42,486 nt of DNA from the NCBI GenBank assembly GCA_038120295.1, contig JAYOLL010000029.1, forward strand, positions 1 to 42,486. The letters are read 5' to 3'. Of the stretch, positions 32,272-40,486 are shown in pieces. Origin of the DNA: JAYOEY01 sp038120295 (lineage in GTDB: Bacteria; Pseudomonadota; Alphaproteobacteria; MPNO01; UBA2964). The stretch's first letter is position 1, and the number at the start of each line of letters is the position of its first letter. The notes under the pieces were generated by a model that was not told where the DNA came from, ran no database searches, and saw nothing but the letters and a program-made list of their open reading frames with translations. The position numbers were made by a program, and so were the translations under genes.

Positions 32272-32700
32272 GTGTCCGAGAACGTAAAGACCGCCGAAGA
32301 ACTTCAGGAGCGCCTGATTGCCAATCACTTCAACGAGTGGATGGGCCTTAAGATTGTCGGGCTGGATGAAGAAAAAATCGAAATTTCAATGGTTTGGCGG
32401 GAGGAAATGATTTCCAACCCGAAGGCCCGGGTAACGCATGGCGGTATTCTCGGGGCGCTCGTCGATGTCGCGGCGGACTTCATGATCGCTGCAAAGTTCG
32501 GCGCGCCGGCGCCGACAGTGGATTTACGCGTGGATTATCATCGTGCGGCGATGCCGGGTGACCTGAAAGCGGTAGGACGGATCGTTCGCGCGGGCGGCAC
32601 GCTGGCGACAGCTGAGGCGGAAGTGTTCGATGGGGACGGAAAACTGGTCGCGAGCGGTCGGGGCGTCTATTTCACAGGCGCGCTGAAACGTTCCAGCTGA
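32272..32700 (+). CDS. PaaI-type hotdog-fold thioesterase
   Basis: A 142-residue hotdog protein of the PaaI/YdiI group, which hydrolyses acyl-CoA thioesters, often aromatic ones. The signature V-T-H-G-G-I-L-G-A-L-V-D is present, followed by the D-L-R-V-D-Y-H-R-A strand and the closing G-x-x-x-A-x-x-E pattern. I place the start at GTG 32272 because AGGAG (32261-32265) lies six bases before it, whereas the upstream ATG at 32206 has no ribosome site and a CTTGAC box (32215-32220) falls inside the extension. Neighbours are a flavin reductase downstream and motA divergent. Substrate unknown. Confidence 0.85.
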   Translation: MSENVKTAEELQERLIANHFNEWMGLKIVGLDEEKIEISMVWREEMISNPKARVTHGGILGALVDVAADFMIAAKFGAPAPTVDLRVDYHRAAMPGDLKAVGRIVRAGGTLATAEAEVFDGDGKLVASGRGVYFTGALKRSS

Positions 32701-32716
32701 TTGGGTTCGCCTCACT

Positions 32717-32745
32717 TTGACTTGCCGCCTCCGAGCGGCGAATAT
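32717..32745 (+). promoter_or_regulatory. Candidate promoter of the flavin reductase gene
   Basis: TTGACT (32717-32722), 17 bases, then GAATAT (32740-32745), about 47 bases before the ATG. A CTTGCC box overlaps (32721-32726) but lacks a well-spaced -10. Supported only by eye. Confidence 0.25.
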
Positions 32746-32792
32746 CCCCCGCACACAAACGGTGACTATTCAAACAGCGACTGGAACGAAAA

Positions 32793-33281
32793 ATGGCGAT
32801 TGATCCCAGAGAATTCAGGAATACTGTTGGCTGCTTCGCCACAGGGATCACGATCATCACGACAACGGACGACGACGGGAATCCGGTCGGGTTTACCGCG
32901 AATTCATTCTCCTCGGTGTCGCTGGATCCGCCGCTGGTCCTGTTCTGTCTCGACAGGCGGGTCGCCAGCTTCGAGTCGTTTCGAGAGGGCGGGAAATTCG
33001 CGGTCAATATCCTTGGCAACGATCAGCAGGACTTGTCCAACCAGTTTGCGAAAAGCGGTTCTGACAAGTGGGACGGGATTGAGTACGAAACCGTAAATGG
33101 CGGCTGTCCGCTGTTCGAGGGGTGCATCGCCAGCTTCGATTGCGACGTTTATGCTATTCACGAAGGCGGGGATCACGTCATTGTCGTCGGCGAAGTTACG
33201 CGCATGTCGCGCGATGAAGGGGGCCCGGATCCCTTGCTCTATTTCCGTGGCGGGTACGCGTCGATCAACGACGCGACCTGA
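32793..33281 (+). CDS. Flavin reductase (HpaC/RutF-like)
   Basis: A 162-residue FMN-binding split-barrel protein. It shows the family start F-R-x-x-V-G-x-F-A-T-G-I-T-I-I-T-T, then G-F-T-A-N-S-F-S-S-V-S-L-D-P-P-L-V and the mid-protein F-A-V-N-I-L. Such enzymes reduce FMN or FAD with NAD(P)H for a partner monooxygenase. No monooxygenase gene lies in the window, so the partner is unknown or encoded elsewhere. It follows the thioesterase after 92 bases and converges with the penicillin-acylase gene, 5 bases between stops. Confidence 0.88.
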   Translation: MAIDPREFRNTVGCFATGITIITTTDDDGNPVGFTANSFSSVSLDPPLVLFCLDRRVASFESFREGGKFAVNILGNDQQDLSNQFAKSGSDKWDGIEYETVNGGCPLFEGCIASFDCDVYAIHEGGDHVIVVGEVTRMSRDEGGPDPLLYFRGGYASINDAT

Positions 33282-33286
33282 TCCCG

Positions 33287-35614
33287 TCAGCGAGCCGGGC
33301 TGAGCGTCAGCTTCGACGTGATGTCGCTTTGCCCGGGCGTCAGATACCGGCCGTCCCGCCATCTTTCTGCGAGATTTGAGTACAGCGCTGAAAGCCGGTT
33401 GCCCGATTGCCCCGGTGCGACCATGAAGCGCGAGCGGGACAGATCCGAAAGGTCGTAGACCGCTTTAAGGCCGGCGCCGTGAACGCTGGCAAATGGCGCC
33501 CGGGCGCTGTCCGGCCGAAAATGCGCCCGGTTTACCGTGTATGTTCCGCCATCCATTGGCAGGCGGATGTTGAAGAGCCGGTTCAGGACAGGCACGCGTC
33601 CCAGCACCGGATGATCGAAACTCACCGTGTGTACATCTCCCCAGCGCAGCGTTGCCAGCGGCTTTCCGGTCTCTTTCTCAAGCCATTTGACCGCCGTTTC
33701 GAGGCTTTGCGTCAGCATCTCCGAACAGTTTTCCGTCGGTTCGGTTGCCCGGTCGTCACACCAGCGTGGATCGTCGGTCAGGGCGCGCTTGATGGGCTGG
33801 GTTCGCAAGCCGGAGAAGGACGGGAAAAGGTCCCCGAGTTCATCAGCAAAGATCGCGCGCTTGAGTGACAACAGCCAGACGGAGAACAGAAAGGGTTCCG
33901 GTTTGTTTCGGTCCATGGAGCCGTCCCACTCACGGAGCAGGGCGAGCGCATTGCGGCCTGTGGTCGTGGACGGTTCGATCTTCGACATGAGCGGCAGGAG
34001 ATCGCGCGCCATCAGCGAAACGACATCGTGCTGCAATCGCGCCGAACCGCTCATATCGTGCCTGTCGCTGCCGGCGAGTCGTTCCTCGATGCGCTTGGCC
34101 CGATATCCGGGCGAGCGGTTGCGACCCAGCCGGTATTTGAAATTCGGTAGTCCGGCGGTCGGGTTGTTGGCGTTGACGATGCTGCCCCGGGCCGGATTGC
34201 GAACGCGCGGCAATTCCTCGCAAGGGATAAAGCCGCTCCAGTCCTGCGCCCCGTCGGAGCCTTGCGCAGGAATTTCGCCGCTGCCGGACCGTCGGACCGG
34301 AACACGGGCGGGCGAGATCATGCCGATCGTCCCTTCTCGCGCGGCCATGACGATGTTCTGGTGGGGCGAATGCCACGATTTCAGCGCGGTTTCGAAACTG
34401 TTCCAGTCCGATGCCCGGTTCAGGGCGTATAGCGCGTCTGCCGTCCGGTCGTCCGGTTCGAGGGAGGCGGCGGCGAGCGATACGATCTCACCTGGCCCGG
34501 CGAGGGCGGCCACCTCTGGCGACAGGCCGCTGACGACGGGTCCGTGGCGGGTGGAGCGGACGGTGAACTCAAGGGGCTCTTCGCCTTTTACAGCGATGGT
34601 TTCCAGCCGCTCCTTCAGCGGGCGCGGGCCGTCCGGCGCGACGTAATGGTCGGGTCTGTCCGGCAGGATCGTCTCGATGAAAAGGTCCTGAACGTCTGTT
34701 TCCGCCGTCGTGAAACCCCAGGCGATGTCGCGGTTATGGCCCAGGACTGTGAACGGCATGCCCGGAACGGTCCCGCCGGTGACATCGAGGCCGGGCGCTG
34801 CAACGCGTGCAAGATACCAGAGGGCAGGCGTGCGGAACTGAAGATGCGGATCGTTGGCGAGCAGCGGCTTGCCGCTGGCCGTCCTGTTGCCGGAAATGGC
34901 CCACACATTGGACGCGCTGCCGTCCGCGATCGGATTCTCCGGCAACCCCGCCAGCGTCCGCGGCGCGTCCGCGGGGTAGGGCGGCAGGAGCGTTTCCAGC
35001 GAGTCCTCGCCCAGTCTCCGGATTAGCTGGGCGCGGAATACTTCTTCGCGCCAGTTGCGGGCGAGAAAAATACCCATCGTTCGGCCCCATACGAGAGAGT
35101 CGGCTGGGCGCCAGGGCTCCGGGCGATAACGCAGCAAATAGAATTCGATCGGCCATGCTCGCCACCAGTCCTCCCGGTGGGTATCCAGCCAGGCGTTCAC
35201 GCCCTTTGCATACGCTTCGAGCGCGGCGACTGTTTCCCGGGAGAGATGCGGGATAGATGCCTCGGCCAGACGGTAGAGGCCCAGCGTCCGCATGTACCGG
35301 TCAGTAGGGAGCGTCGGCTTGCCCAGCACTTCCGAAAGCCGACCCTGTCCGAGGCGGCGCTGGAAATCCATCTGCCACAGCCTGTCCTGCGCGTGAACCA
35401 CGCCCAGCGCGAAATAGGCGTCGTGCTCCGATTCGGCGCGGATTTTCGGTACACCGTCCTTGTCCCGGACGATTTCGACCGGGCCTTTGAGCCCCTTGTA
35501 AGCGATCTCGCCTTCGGTCACAGGCAAGGAAGTGCGCAGCCAGAAAAACCCGGCCGAGCCGCCGCCAACCAGAACAATCAGAAAAAGGAGGCCTAAACGC
35601 CGCAGCCAGCGCAT
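33287..35614 (-). CDS. Penicillin-acylase-family (Ntn) amidohydrolase
   Basis: A 775-residue precursor of the penicillin amidase family, which matures by self-cleavage into alpha and beta chains. An N-terminal signal or anchor covers about residues 8-28. The nucleophile is predicted to be Ser235 in G-S-A-S-N-V-W, which becomes the first residue of the beta chain. The block H-N-R-D-I-A-W-G follows, typical of the family, as is G-H-x-x-D-x-x-W-G-F-T. Members cleave penicillin, cephalosporin side chains or acyl-homoserine lactones; the sequence does not decide. It runs convergent with flavin reductase and is followed upstream by hemB 11 bases away. Confidence 0.9.
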   Translation of the reverse strand: MRWLRRLGLLFLIVLVGGGSAGFFWLRTSLPVTEGEIAYKGLKGPVEIVRDKDGVPKIRAESEHDAYFALGVVHAQDRLWQMDFQRRLGQGRLSEVLGKPTLPTDRYMRTLGLYRLAEASIPHLSRETVAALEAYAKGVNAWLDTHREDWWRAWPIEFYLLRYRPEPWRPADSLVWGRTMGIFLARNWREEVFRAQLIRRLGEDSLETLLPPYPADAPRTLAGLPENPIADGSASNVWAISGNRTASGKPLLANDPHLQFRTPALWYLARVAAPGLDVTGGTVPGMPFTVLGHNRDIAWGFTTAETDVQDLFIETILPDRPDHYVAPDGPRPLKERLETIAVKGEEPLEFTVRSTRHGPVVSGLSPEVAALAGPGEIVSLAAASLEPDDRTADALYALNRASDWNSFETALKSWHSPHQNIVMAAREGTIGMISPARVPVRRSGSGEIPAQGSDGAQDWSGFIPCEELPRVRNPARGSIVNANNPTAGLPNFKYRLGRNRSPGYRAKRIEERLAGSDRHDMSGSARLQHDVVSLMARDLLPLMSKIEPSTTTGRNALALLREWDGSMDRNKPEPFLFSVWLLSLKRAIFADELGDLFPSFSGLRTQPIKRALTDDPRWCDDRATEPTENCSEMLTQSLETAVKWLEKETGKPLATLRWGDVHTVSFDHPVLGRVPVLNRLFNIRLPMDGGTYTVNRAHFRPDSARAPFASVHGAGLKAVYDLSDLSRSRFMVAPGQSGNRLSALYSNLAERWRDGRYLTPGQSDITSKLTLSPAR

Positions 35615-35625
35615 GCGAGGCCCGA

Positions 35626-36639
35626 TCAGGACTCCGCCAGCTTGCGGGCGGTGTCGAGCGCTGCGTATGTGAGGACGCCGTCGGCGCCGGCGCGCTTGAA
35701 GGCCAGCAGCGCTTCATCCATCACCCGTTCGCCGTCGACCCAGCCGCGCTCGCCTGCGCCGCGCAGCATCGCGTATTCGCCGCTGACTTGGTAGGCGTAG
35801 GTCGGCATGCCGAGTGTTTCCTTCACCCGCTGCAGAACGTCGAGATAGAACAGGCCGGGCTTGACCATCACCATGTCCGCGCCTTCGGCGATATCGAGCG
35901 CGACCTCGCGGATCGCTTCGTCGGTGTTGGCCGGGTCCATCTGGTAGGTCTTCTTGTCCCCGCCGCCGAGATTGGGCGCGGACCCCACCGCGTCGCGGAA
36001 CGGTCCGTAAAGGGCGGAGGCGTATTTCGCGGCGTAGGCCATGACGCGGACATGCTGGAATTTTTCGGCGTCGAGCGCAGCCCGGATAGCACCGACCCGC
36101 CCATCCATCATGTCCGAAGGCGCGATCACGTCGCAGCCGGCGCGCGCCTGCACGACGGCCTGCCTGCACAGCACATCCAGCGTTTCGTCATTGACGATGT
36201 AGCCGTCGCGCAGCAGCCCGTCATGGCCGTGGCTGGTGAACGGGTCAAGCGCTACGTCGCACATCACGCCGATCTCGTCTCCATGCGCTGCCTTGACCGC
36301 TGCGACGGCGCGGCAGACAAGATTGTCGGCATTCCAGGCTTCCTCGGCCTCTTCGGTTTTTTTCGTCGGATCGACGACCGGGAATATCGCGACCAGCGGA
36401 ATCCCCACCGATTTAGCCTCGCCGACCTCGGCGACCAGCGCATCGACCGACAGCCGGTCCACGCCTGGCAGCGATGGCACCGGTGTTCTCGCGTTTTCTC
36501 CTTCCTGCACGAAAACCGGCCAGATCAGATCGTCCGCAGTAACGCGGTTCTCCGCCACAAGCCGGCGGTTCCACCCGTCGCGGCGGTTGCGCCGCATGCG
36601 GGTCGTGGGGAAAGCAGGAGCCGGTTTGTTGTCGCTCAT
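35626..36639 (-). CDS. hemB: Delta-aminolevulinic acid dehydratase (porphobilinogen synthase)
   Basis: A 337-residue enzyme that joins two 5-aminolevulinates to porphobilinogen in haem synthesis. Active-site lysines are Lys205 (A-A-K-Y-A-S) and Lys260 (M-V-K-P-G). The usual zinc-binding cysteine triplet is replaced by Asp and other residues (C-D-V-A-L-D-P-F-T-S-H-G), the pattern of Mg2+-dependent HemB common in alphaproteobacteria. ATG 36639 matches the family start; an open frame to 36921 overlaps metY and is not coding. It is on the same strand as metY, 43 bases downstream of it, and the penicillin-acylase gene follows. Confidence 0.95.
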   Translation of the reverse strand: MSDNKPAPAFPTTRMRRNRRDGWNRRLVAENRVTADDLIWPVFVQEGENARTPVPSLPGVDRLSVDALVAEVGEAKSVGIPLVAIFPVVDPTKKTEEAEEAWNADNLVCRAVAAVKAAHGDEIGVMCDVALDPFTSHGHDGLLRDGYIVNDETLDVLCRQAVVQARAGCDVIAPSDMMDGRVGAIRAALDAEKFQHVRVMAYAAKYASALYGPFRDAVGSAPNLGGGDKKTYQMDPANTDEAIREVALDIAEGADMVMVKPGLFYLDVLQRVKETLGMPTYAYQVSGEYAMLRGAGERGWVDGERVMDEALLAFKRAGADGVLTYAALDTARKLAES

Positions 36640-36682
36640 GATCCGTCGGTCGTCGTGAGTGGTTGCGGTCTTGTTCCCGGTT

Positions 36683-37972
36683 TCAGGCCTTGTCCAGCGC
36701 CTGGCCGATGTCGGCGAGGATATCATCGATATGCTCGATCCCGATCGAAAGCCGGACATAGCCCGGCGTGACGCCGCTCGCAAGCTGATCTTCGGCCGAG
36801 AGCTGCTGGTGCGTGGTCGTCGCCGGGTGAATGGCGAGGCTTCGTGCGTCGCCGATATTGGCGACGTGATAGAGCAGTTCCAGCGCTTGGATGAATCTGC
36901 GGCCGGCTTCCTCGCCGCCATTGAGCTCGAACCCCATCAGCGATCCGTACCCGCCGCTGAGATACGCGTCGGCGCGTCGGCGGAATTCGCCGTCCATCAG
37001 GCCGGGATAGATCACCCTGTCGACCTTGTCGTGGTTGTTGAGGAATTCCGCGACCTTCGCGGCGTTGGCGCAGTGGCGTTCCATCCGGAGCGGCAGCGTC
37101 TCCAGCCCCTGCAGGAACAGGAACGAATTAAACGGGCTCATCGCTGTGCCCATGTCGCGCAGCATCGTGACGCGCGCCTTGATGATGTAGGCGATAGGGC
37201 CAAGCGGCTTGACCGCCTCGGTCCAAACAGCGCCGTGATAGCTGGGGTCGGGCTGGTTCAGCATCGGGAAACGGTCGGCGCTGGCTTCCCAGTCGAAATT
37301 GCCGCTATCGACGATCATGCCGCCGATGGAAGTGCCATGCCCGCCGATGAACTTGGTGGTGGAATGAACCACAACAGCGGCGCCGTGATCGATGGGGCGG
37401 CAGATGATGGGGGCGGCAGTGTTATCGACGATCAGAGGGACGCCGAGTTCCCGCCCGATATCGGCGACCTCCCTGATCGGAAAGACCTGGAGTTTCGGAT
37501 TGGGCAGCGTTTCGGCGAAATAGCAGCGTGTCCGGTCGTCGGTTGCCTTGCGAAACGCCTCGGGGTCCGCCGGGTCGACAAAGCGGACCTCGATGCCGAG
37601 CGTCGATAGAGTGTTCTGAAACAGGTTCCAGGTGCCGCCATAAAGGTCGGTAGAGGACACGAAATTGTCGCCCGCATGGCAGATATTGGTGATGGCGACC
37701 ATCGCCGAGGACTGGCCCGAGCTCATTGCGAGGCCCGCGACGCCGCCTTCGAGTGCGGCGATGCGTTTTTCCAGCACATCGGTCGTCGGATTCATGATCC
37801 GTGTATAGATGTTGCCGAAATCCTTGAGCGCGAACAGGTTCGCCGCGTGGTCGGGGCTGTCGAACTGATAGGATGTCGTCTGGTGGATCGGTACTGCGAC
37901 GGAGTTCGTGGTCTCGTCCTTACGCCAGCCGGCATGCAAAACGATGGTTTCAGGATTTTTGCTGTCGGTCAT
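36683..37972 (-). CDS. metY: O-acetylhomoserine aminocarboxypropyltransferase (MetY type)
   Basis: A 429-residue PLP enzyme of the Cys/Met metabolism family. The Schiff-base lysine is Lys207 in H-S-T-T-K-F-I-G-G-H-G, preceded by Y-T-R-I-M-N-P-T-T (PLP phosphate region) and the S-S-G-Q-S-S-A turn. The roughly 430-residue length and the insertion around the middle fit O-acetylhomoserine sulfhydrylase rather than the shorter cystathionine synthase or lyase. It should make homocysteine from O-acetylhomoserine and sulfide. GGGGGAC precedes the ATG. I looked for a SAM riboswitch in the 105-base leader and recognised none. Confidence 0.92.
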   Translation of the reverse strand: MTDSKNPETIVLHAGWRKDETTNSVAVPIHQTTSYQFDSPDHAANLFALKDFGNIYTRIMNPTTDVLEKRIAALEGGVAGLAMSSGQSSAMVAITNICHAGDNFVSSTDLYGGTWNLFQNTLSTLGIEVRFVDPADPEAFRKATDDRTRCYFAETLPNPKLQVFPIREVADIGRELGVPLIVDNTAAPIICRPIDHGAAVVVHSTTKFIGGHGTSIGGMIVDSGNFDWEASADRFPMLNQPDPSYHGAVWTEAVKPLGPIAYIIKARVTMLRDMGTAMSPFNSFLFLQGLETLPLRMERHCANAAKVAEFLNNHDKVDRVIYPGLMDGEFRRRADAYLSGGYGSLMGFELNGGEEAGRRFIQALELLYHVANIGDARSLAIHPATTTHQQLSAEDQLASGVTPGYVRLSIGIEHIDDILADIGQALDKA

Positions 37973-38077
37973 AAAGTCCCCCAGATTGGCGTCATTCGGT
38001 TCCGTCAGGCATCATCCATGATTCCAGTATGCGGCCAACCCTAATCTTCGCCCAATCTTCCCCCAACCTTTTGAGAA

Positions 38078-39304
38078 TCAGGAATCCCTGAAAGTGTCGC
38101 CGATTGATGGCGTACGGCGCACGAATATCGCCATCGCGGCGACACCGGCTATCACGATGGCTGCAATGACGTAGAAACCGGCGGCGAGCGACGTCGCTTC
38201 GATCACGATTCCGGCGAGAATGGGGATGGCGAAAGAACTGAACCGGTTGGCGGTCGTTCGGAGTCCGATGCTGAGCCCCATCTGCGCCGGCGGGACGGCG
38301 CGGGCCAGAAGTGACAGCACGAACGCCATGCCAATGCCTACTCCGCCTCCGAACACGACAGTACCGAGCCCGAGCCCGCCGATATCAACAAACAGCGGGG
38401 TGCTGGCGATGCCGAGCGCAGCGAATATCGTGGCCGCGATTACCGCCCATTGCGGGGGAACGAGACGCCTGACCGGTTGCGCGAGAAGGGATGTCAGGGA
38501 CGAAACCAGGAACGCGCCGCCGATCATGGCGCCGATGATGGTGCCCTTAAAGCCGATATCCTCCATGTAGACCGGAAGGAAGGAAAAGCGGATTGAGAAC
38601 AGAGCGTTCAGGAGAAACGAGCTGATGACCACAAAGGCAATGGATGGTACGGCGAACAGCCGAAACGCTTCACGGTAATCCTTGGGTGCAGGCAGGAGCT
38701 GGCGGAGGTTCGGGCGCGTCTTCGGCGCAGCCAGCGCGACAGGCATGGCGGTCACTGAAATCCAGAGAAGCACGCTAAAGGCCGATATCGCGCCGTAAGC
38801 GGCCCAGGCGCCGCCGATATCCCACACAAAGCCAATGAAAGGCGGGGCGAGAAAATTCGAAAAGGCCGTGATGGAGGCGAAGCGGTCCATATACTTCTGA
38901 TCGCCGCCTGTCAGGTGGGTGATCTGTGTCTGAGCGCCGATCCAGCCGACGGTATAGAGAAAACCGGTAATGAGCTGCAGCCCGACCAGAGCGGCGATCG
39001 AAGGCAGGGCGGGGTAGGCCGCCATAAGAACAGCGCCGGCCAGCGCGCAGAACGTCATGATGCGCCGCACGCCGAACTGGTCGATCAGCGCGCCGCCATG
39101 GATCGAAAACAGGAACGGCAACAGGGACCTTGCTCCCATTGCGATTCCGATCAGCAGAGGAGACGCGCCGATCTCGAGCGCCCACAGCGGTCCAACAAGA
39201 TGCGCCATCGGCGGAATGCCGATAGCGCAAAAGGCGGTGCTGTAGGCGGTGAACTCCGCGCGGCGCGTCAGCGATGCGCGGCCATTTCCAGCAGAATCCG
39301 ACAA
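38078..39304 (-). CDS. Major facilitator superfamily transporter
   Basis: A 408-residue membrane protein with about 12 hydrophobic helices split into two halves by a hydrophilic loop near residue 195-215. The MFS motif between helices 2 and 3 appears as G-A-L-I-D-Q-F-G-V-R-R. The closing part is hydrophobic. Its start lies 20 bases past the stop of the amidohydrolase gene, so the two form an operon and the transporter may carry that enzyme's substrate or product. No substrate-specific signature was recognised. Confidence 0.88.
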   Translation of the reverse strand: MSDSAGNGRASLTRRAEFTAYSTAFCAIGIPPMAHLVGPLWALEIGASPLLIGIAMGARSLLPFLFSIHGGALIDQFGVRRIMTFCALAGAVLMAAYPALPSIAALVGLQLITGFLYTVGWIGAQTQITHLTGGDQKYMDRFASITAFSNFLAPPFIGFVWDIGGAWAAYGAISAFSVLLWISVTAMPVALAAPKTRPNLRQLLPAPKDYREAFRLFAVPSIAFVVISSFLLNALFSIRFSFLPVYMEDIGFKGTIIGAMIGGAFLVSSLTSLLAQPVRRLVPPQWAVIAATIFAALGIASTPLFVDIGGLGLGTVVFGGGVGIGMAFVLSLLARAVPPAQMGLSIGLRTTANRFSSFAIPILAGIVIEATSLAAGFYVIAAIVIAGVAAMAIFVRRTPSIGDTFRDS

Positions 39305-39324
39305 ATGCCGAGGTTTCCCGCGAT

Positions 39325-40353
39325 CTACTCGGCGGCCTGGCCGTACTGGGCAATGGGGACGAGGTGCGACAGCATCCCCGCGGCATTGTCGTGACGGATC
39401 TTCTGTTTTGCTGCGTCGCTGATATTCGCCTCGTCAAGCGCCTTGTTGGTCCAGTCAGCGCCGAACGCGGTCCCATCGGTCCCGTAAACGATGCGGTCTT
39501 CGCCATAGGCCCGAATACCGGCTTCGATGGCGTGCGGTCCGAACGAGTTGCAGTCGACATAGACGGATGACTCGCGGAAGCGCCTGGAAGGAAGTTCTTC
39601 GTCCGGCGTATCCAGCAGACAGCGGTGATCCATCCGCTCTATCTCGTAGGGAATGTTGCCGCCGAGATTGTGGATCTGGATGTTTGCGTCCGGGTAGGGG
39701 GCGAGAAAATCCGTCATGCAGAGTGTCACCATGTTTGACGACAGGCTCGCCTGCATGTCGAGCGTGCCCATGCGGCGGCGGTTGTTATCGGCATCGGGTG
39801 CGACCCGGGGCCAGTCGTCGCCCATGCGCGGTCCGAAATGAATGAAAACCAGCGCCTTGTGGGCGTTAGCGACTTCCATGATGGGGCGCATGGCTTCGGC
39901 ATCCTTCAGGGTTAGGAACGCGTTACCCGGCACCTGTGCGCCGATGACCCCTGGAAGCCCGAGCGCCCTTTCGAACTCCTGCGCGGCGGCGTCGATATCG
40001 GCCTCGGGCAGGGATGCAAAGGCGGCGAATCTTCCTTCATAGGCGCTGCAGATTTGCCCCATGCCATCATTGCAGGCGCGAGTCAGTTCCAGCGATTCCT
40101 CCAGCGGCTGGCGCTGGATCCAGGTAAAGCTGCCGAGAAGGGACAGGACGCCGGTTGTAATGCCGTGCGCGTCCATGTCTGCGAGCTGCTGTTCGACATC
40201 GCTGAAAGCCGTTTCGACGGGTTCGTCGCCGCGGCGTGTCCTGAAGACCTCAACCCCGTCGTCGTTCGTAACGATGCGCGGTTCTGTCGAACGGTTGCGA
40301 AGCACCTCGATGAGCGCCGGAGGCTTCCAGTGGGCATGCATGTCGATGGTCAT
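39325..40353 (-). CDS. Amidohydrolase-2-family protein (ACMSD-like)
   Basis: A 342-residue metal-dependent hydrolase or decarboxylase of the group containing aminocarboxymuconate-semialdehyde decarboxylase. The first motif is D-M-H-A-H-W-K-P, later metal-site candidates are F-I-H-F-G and I-H-N-L-G-G, and the C-terminal D is in V-Y-G-T-D-G-T-A-F-G. The start is set at ATG 40353 with GGGAGAA eight bases before it; ATG 40368, five codons upstream, is part of that ribosome site. The gene heads a minus-strand operon with an MFS transporter and is divergent to an acyl-CoA dehydrogenase gene, with a tandem repeat between them. Substrate unknown. Confidence 0.88.
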   Translation of the reverse strand: MTIDMHAHWKPPALIEVLRNRSTEPRIVTNDDGVEVFRTRRGDEPVETAFSDVEQQLADMDAHGITTGVLSLLGSFTWIQRQPLEESLELTRACNDGMGQICSAYEGRFAAFASLPEADIDAAAQEFERALGLPGVIGAQVPGNAFLTLKDAEAMRPIMEVANAHKALVFIHFGPRMGDDWPRVAPDADNNRRRMGTLDMQASLSSNMVTLCMTDFLAPYPDANIQIHNLGGNIPYEIERMDHRCLLDTPDEELPSRRFRESSVYVDCNSFGPHAIEAGIRAYGEDRIVYGTDGTAFGADWTNKALDEANISDAAKQKIRHDNAAGMLSHLVPIAQYGQAAE

Positions 40354-40388
40354 TATCGCTTCTCCCATGATGACCGGGTTCCCAACGG

Positions 40389-40430
40389 CAAGGAACTTCC
40401 CAAGGAACTTCCCAAGAAACTTCCGAGGAA
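40389..40430. repeat. 12-bp tandem repeat with GGAA-N-TTCC symmetry
   Basis: Three full 12-base units (40389-40400, 40401-40412, 40413-40424) and half of a fourth (40425-40430). The first two units are identical and the third differs by one base. Each unit holds GGAACTTCC or GAAACTTCC, a nearly perfect palindrome, at 12-base spacing. It lies in the 133-base gap between divergent genes, 36 bases before the amidohydrolase start, and no gene is seen in it. A multi-site regulator-binding array is likely but unproven. Confidence 0.8.
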
Positions 40431-40486
40431 CGCTAGCGCAAATTCAGGCCCTGTGCGAGGCCGCCGATTTTTGACAAGATGGGCAT

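Noticed and set aside
36640..36921. N-terminal extension of hemB
   Set aside because: The extra 94 residues overlap metY, are serine/arginine-rich without homology, and ATG 36639 matches the family start.
36659..37609. Long open frame (316 codons) on the plus strand opposite metY
   Set aside because: It is antisense to a well-conserved PLP enzyme; codon phase and lack of any recognisable domain show it is a shadow.
37973..38077. SAM riboswitch before metY
   Set aside because: The 105-base leader lacks any conserved core I could match to SAM-II or other SAM classes.
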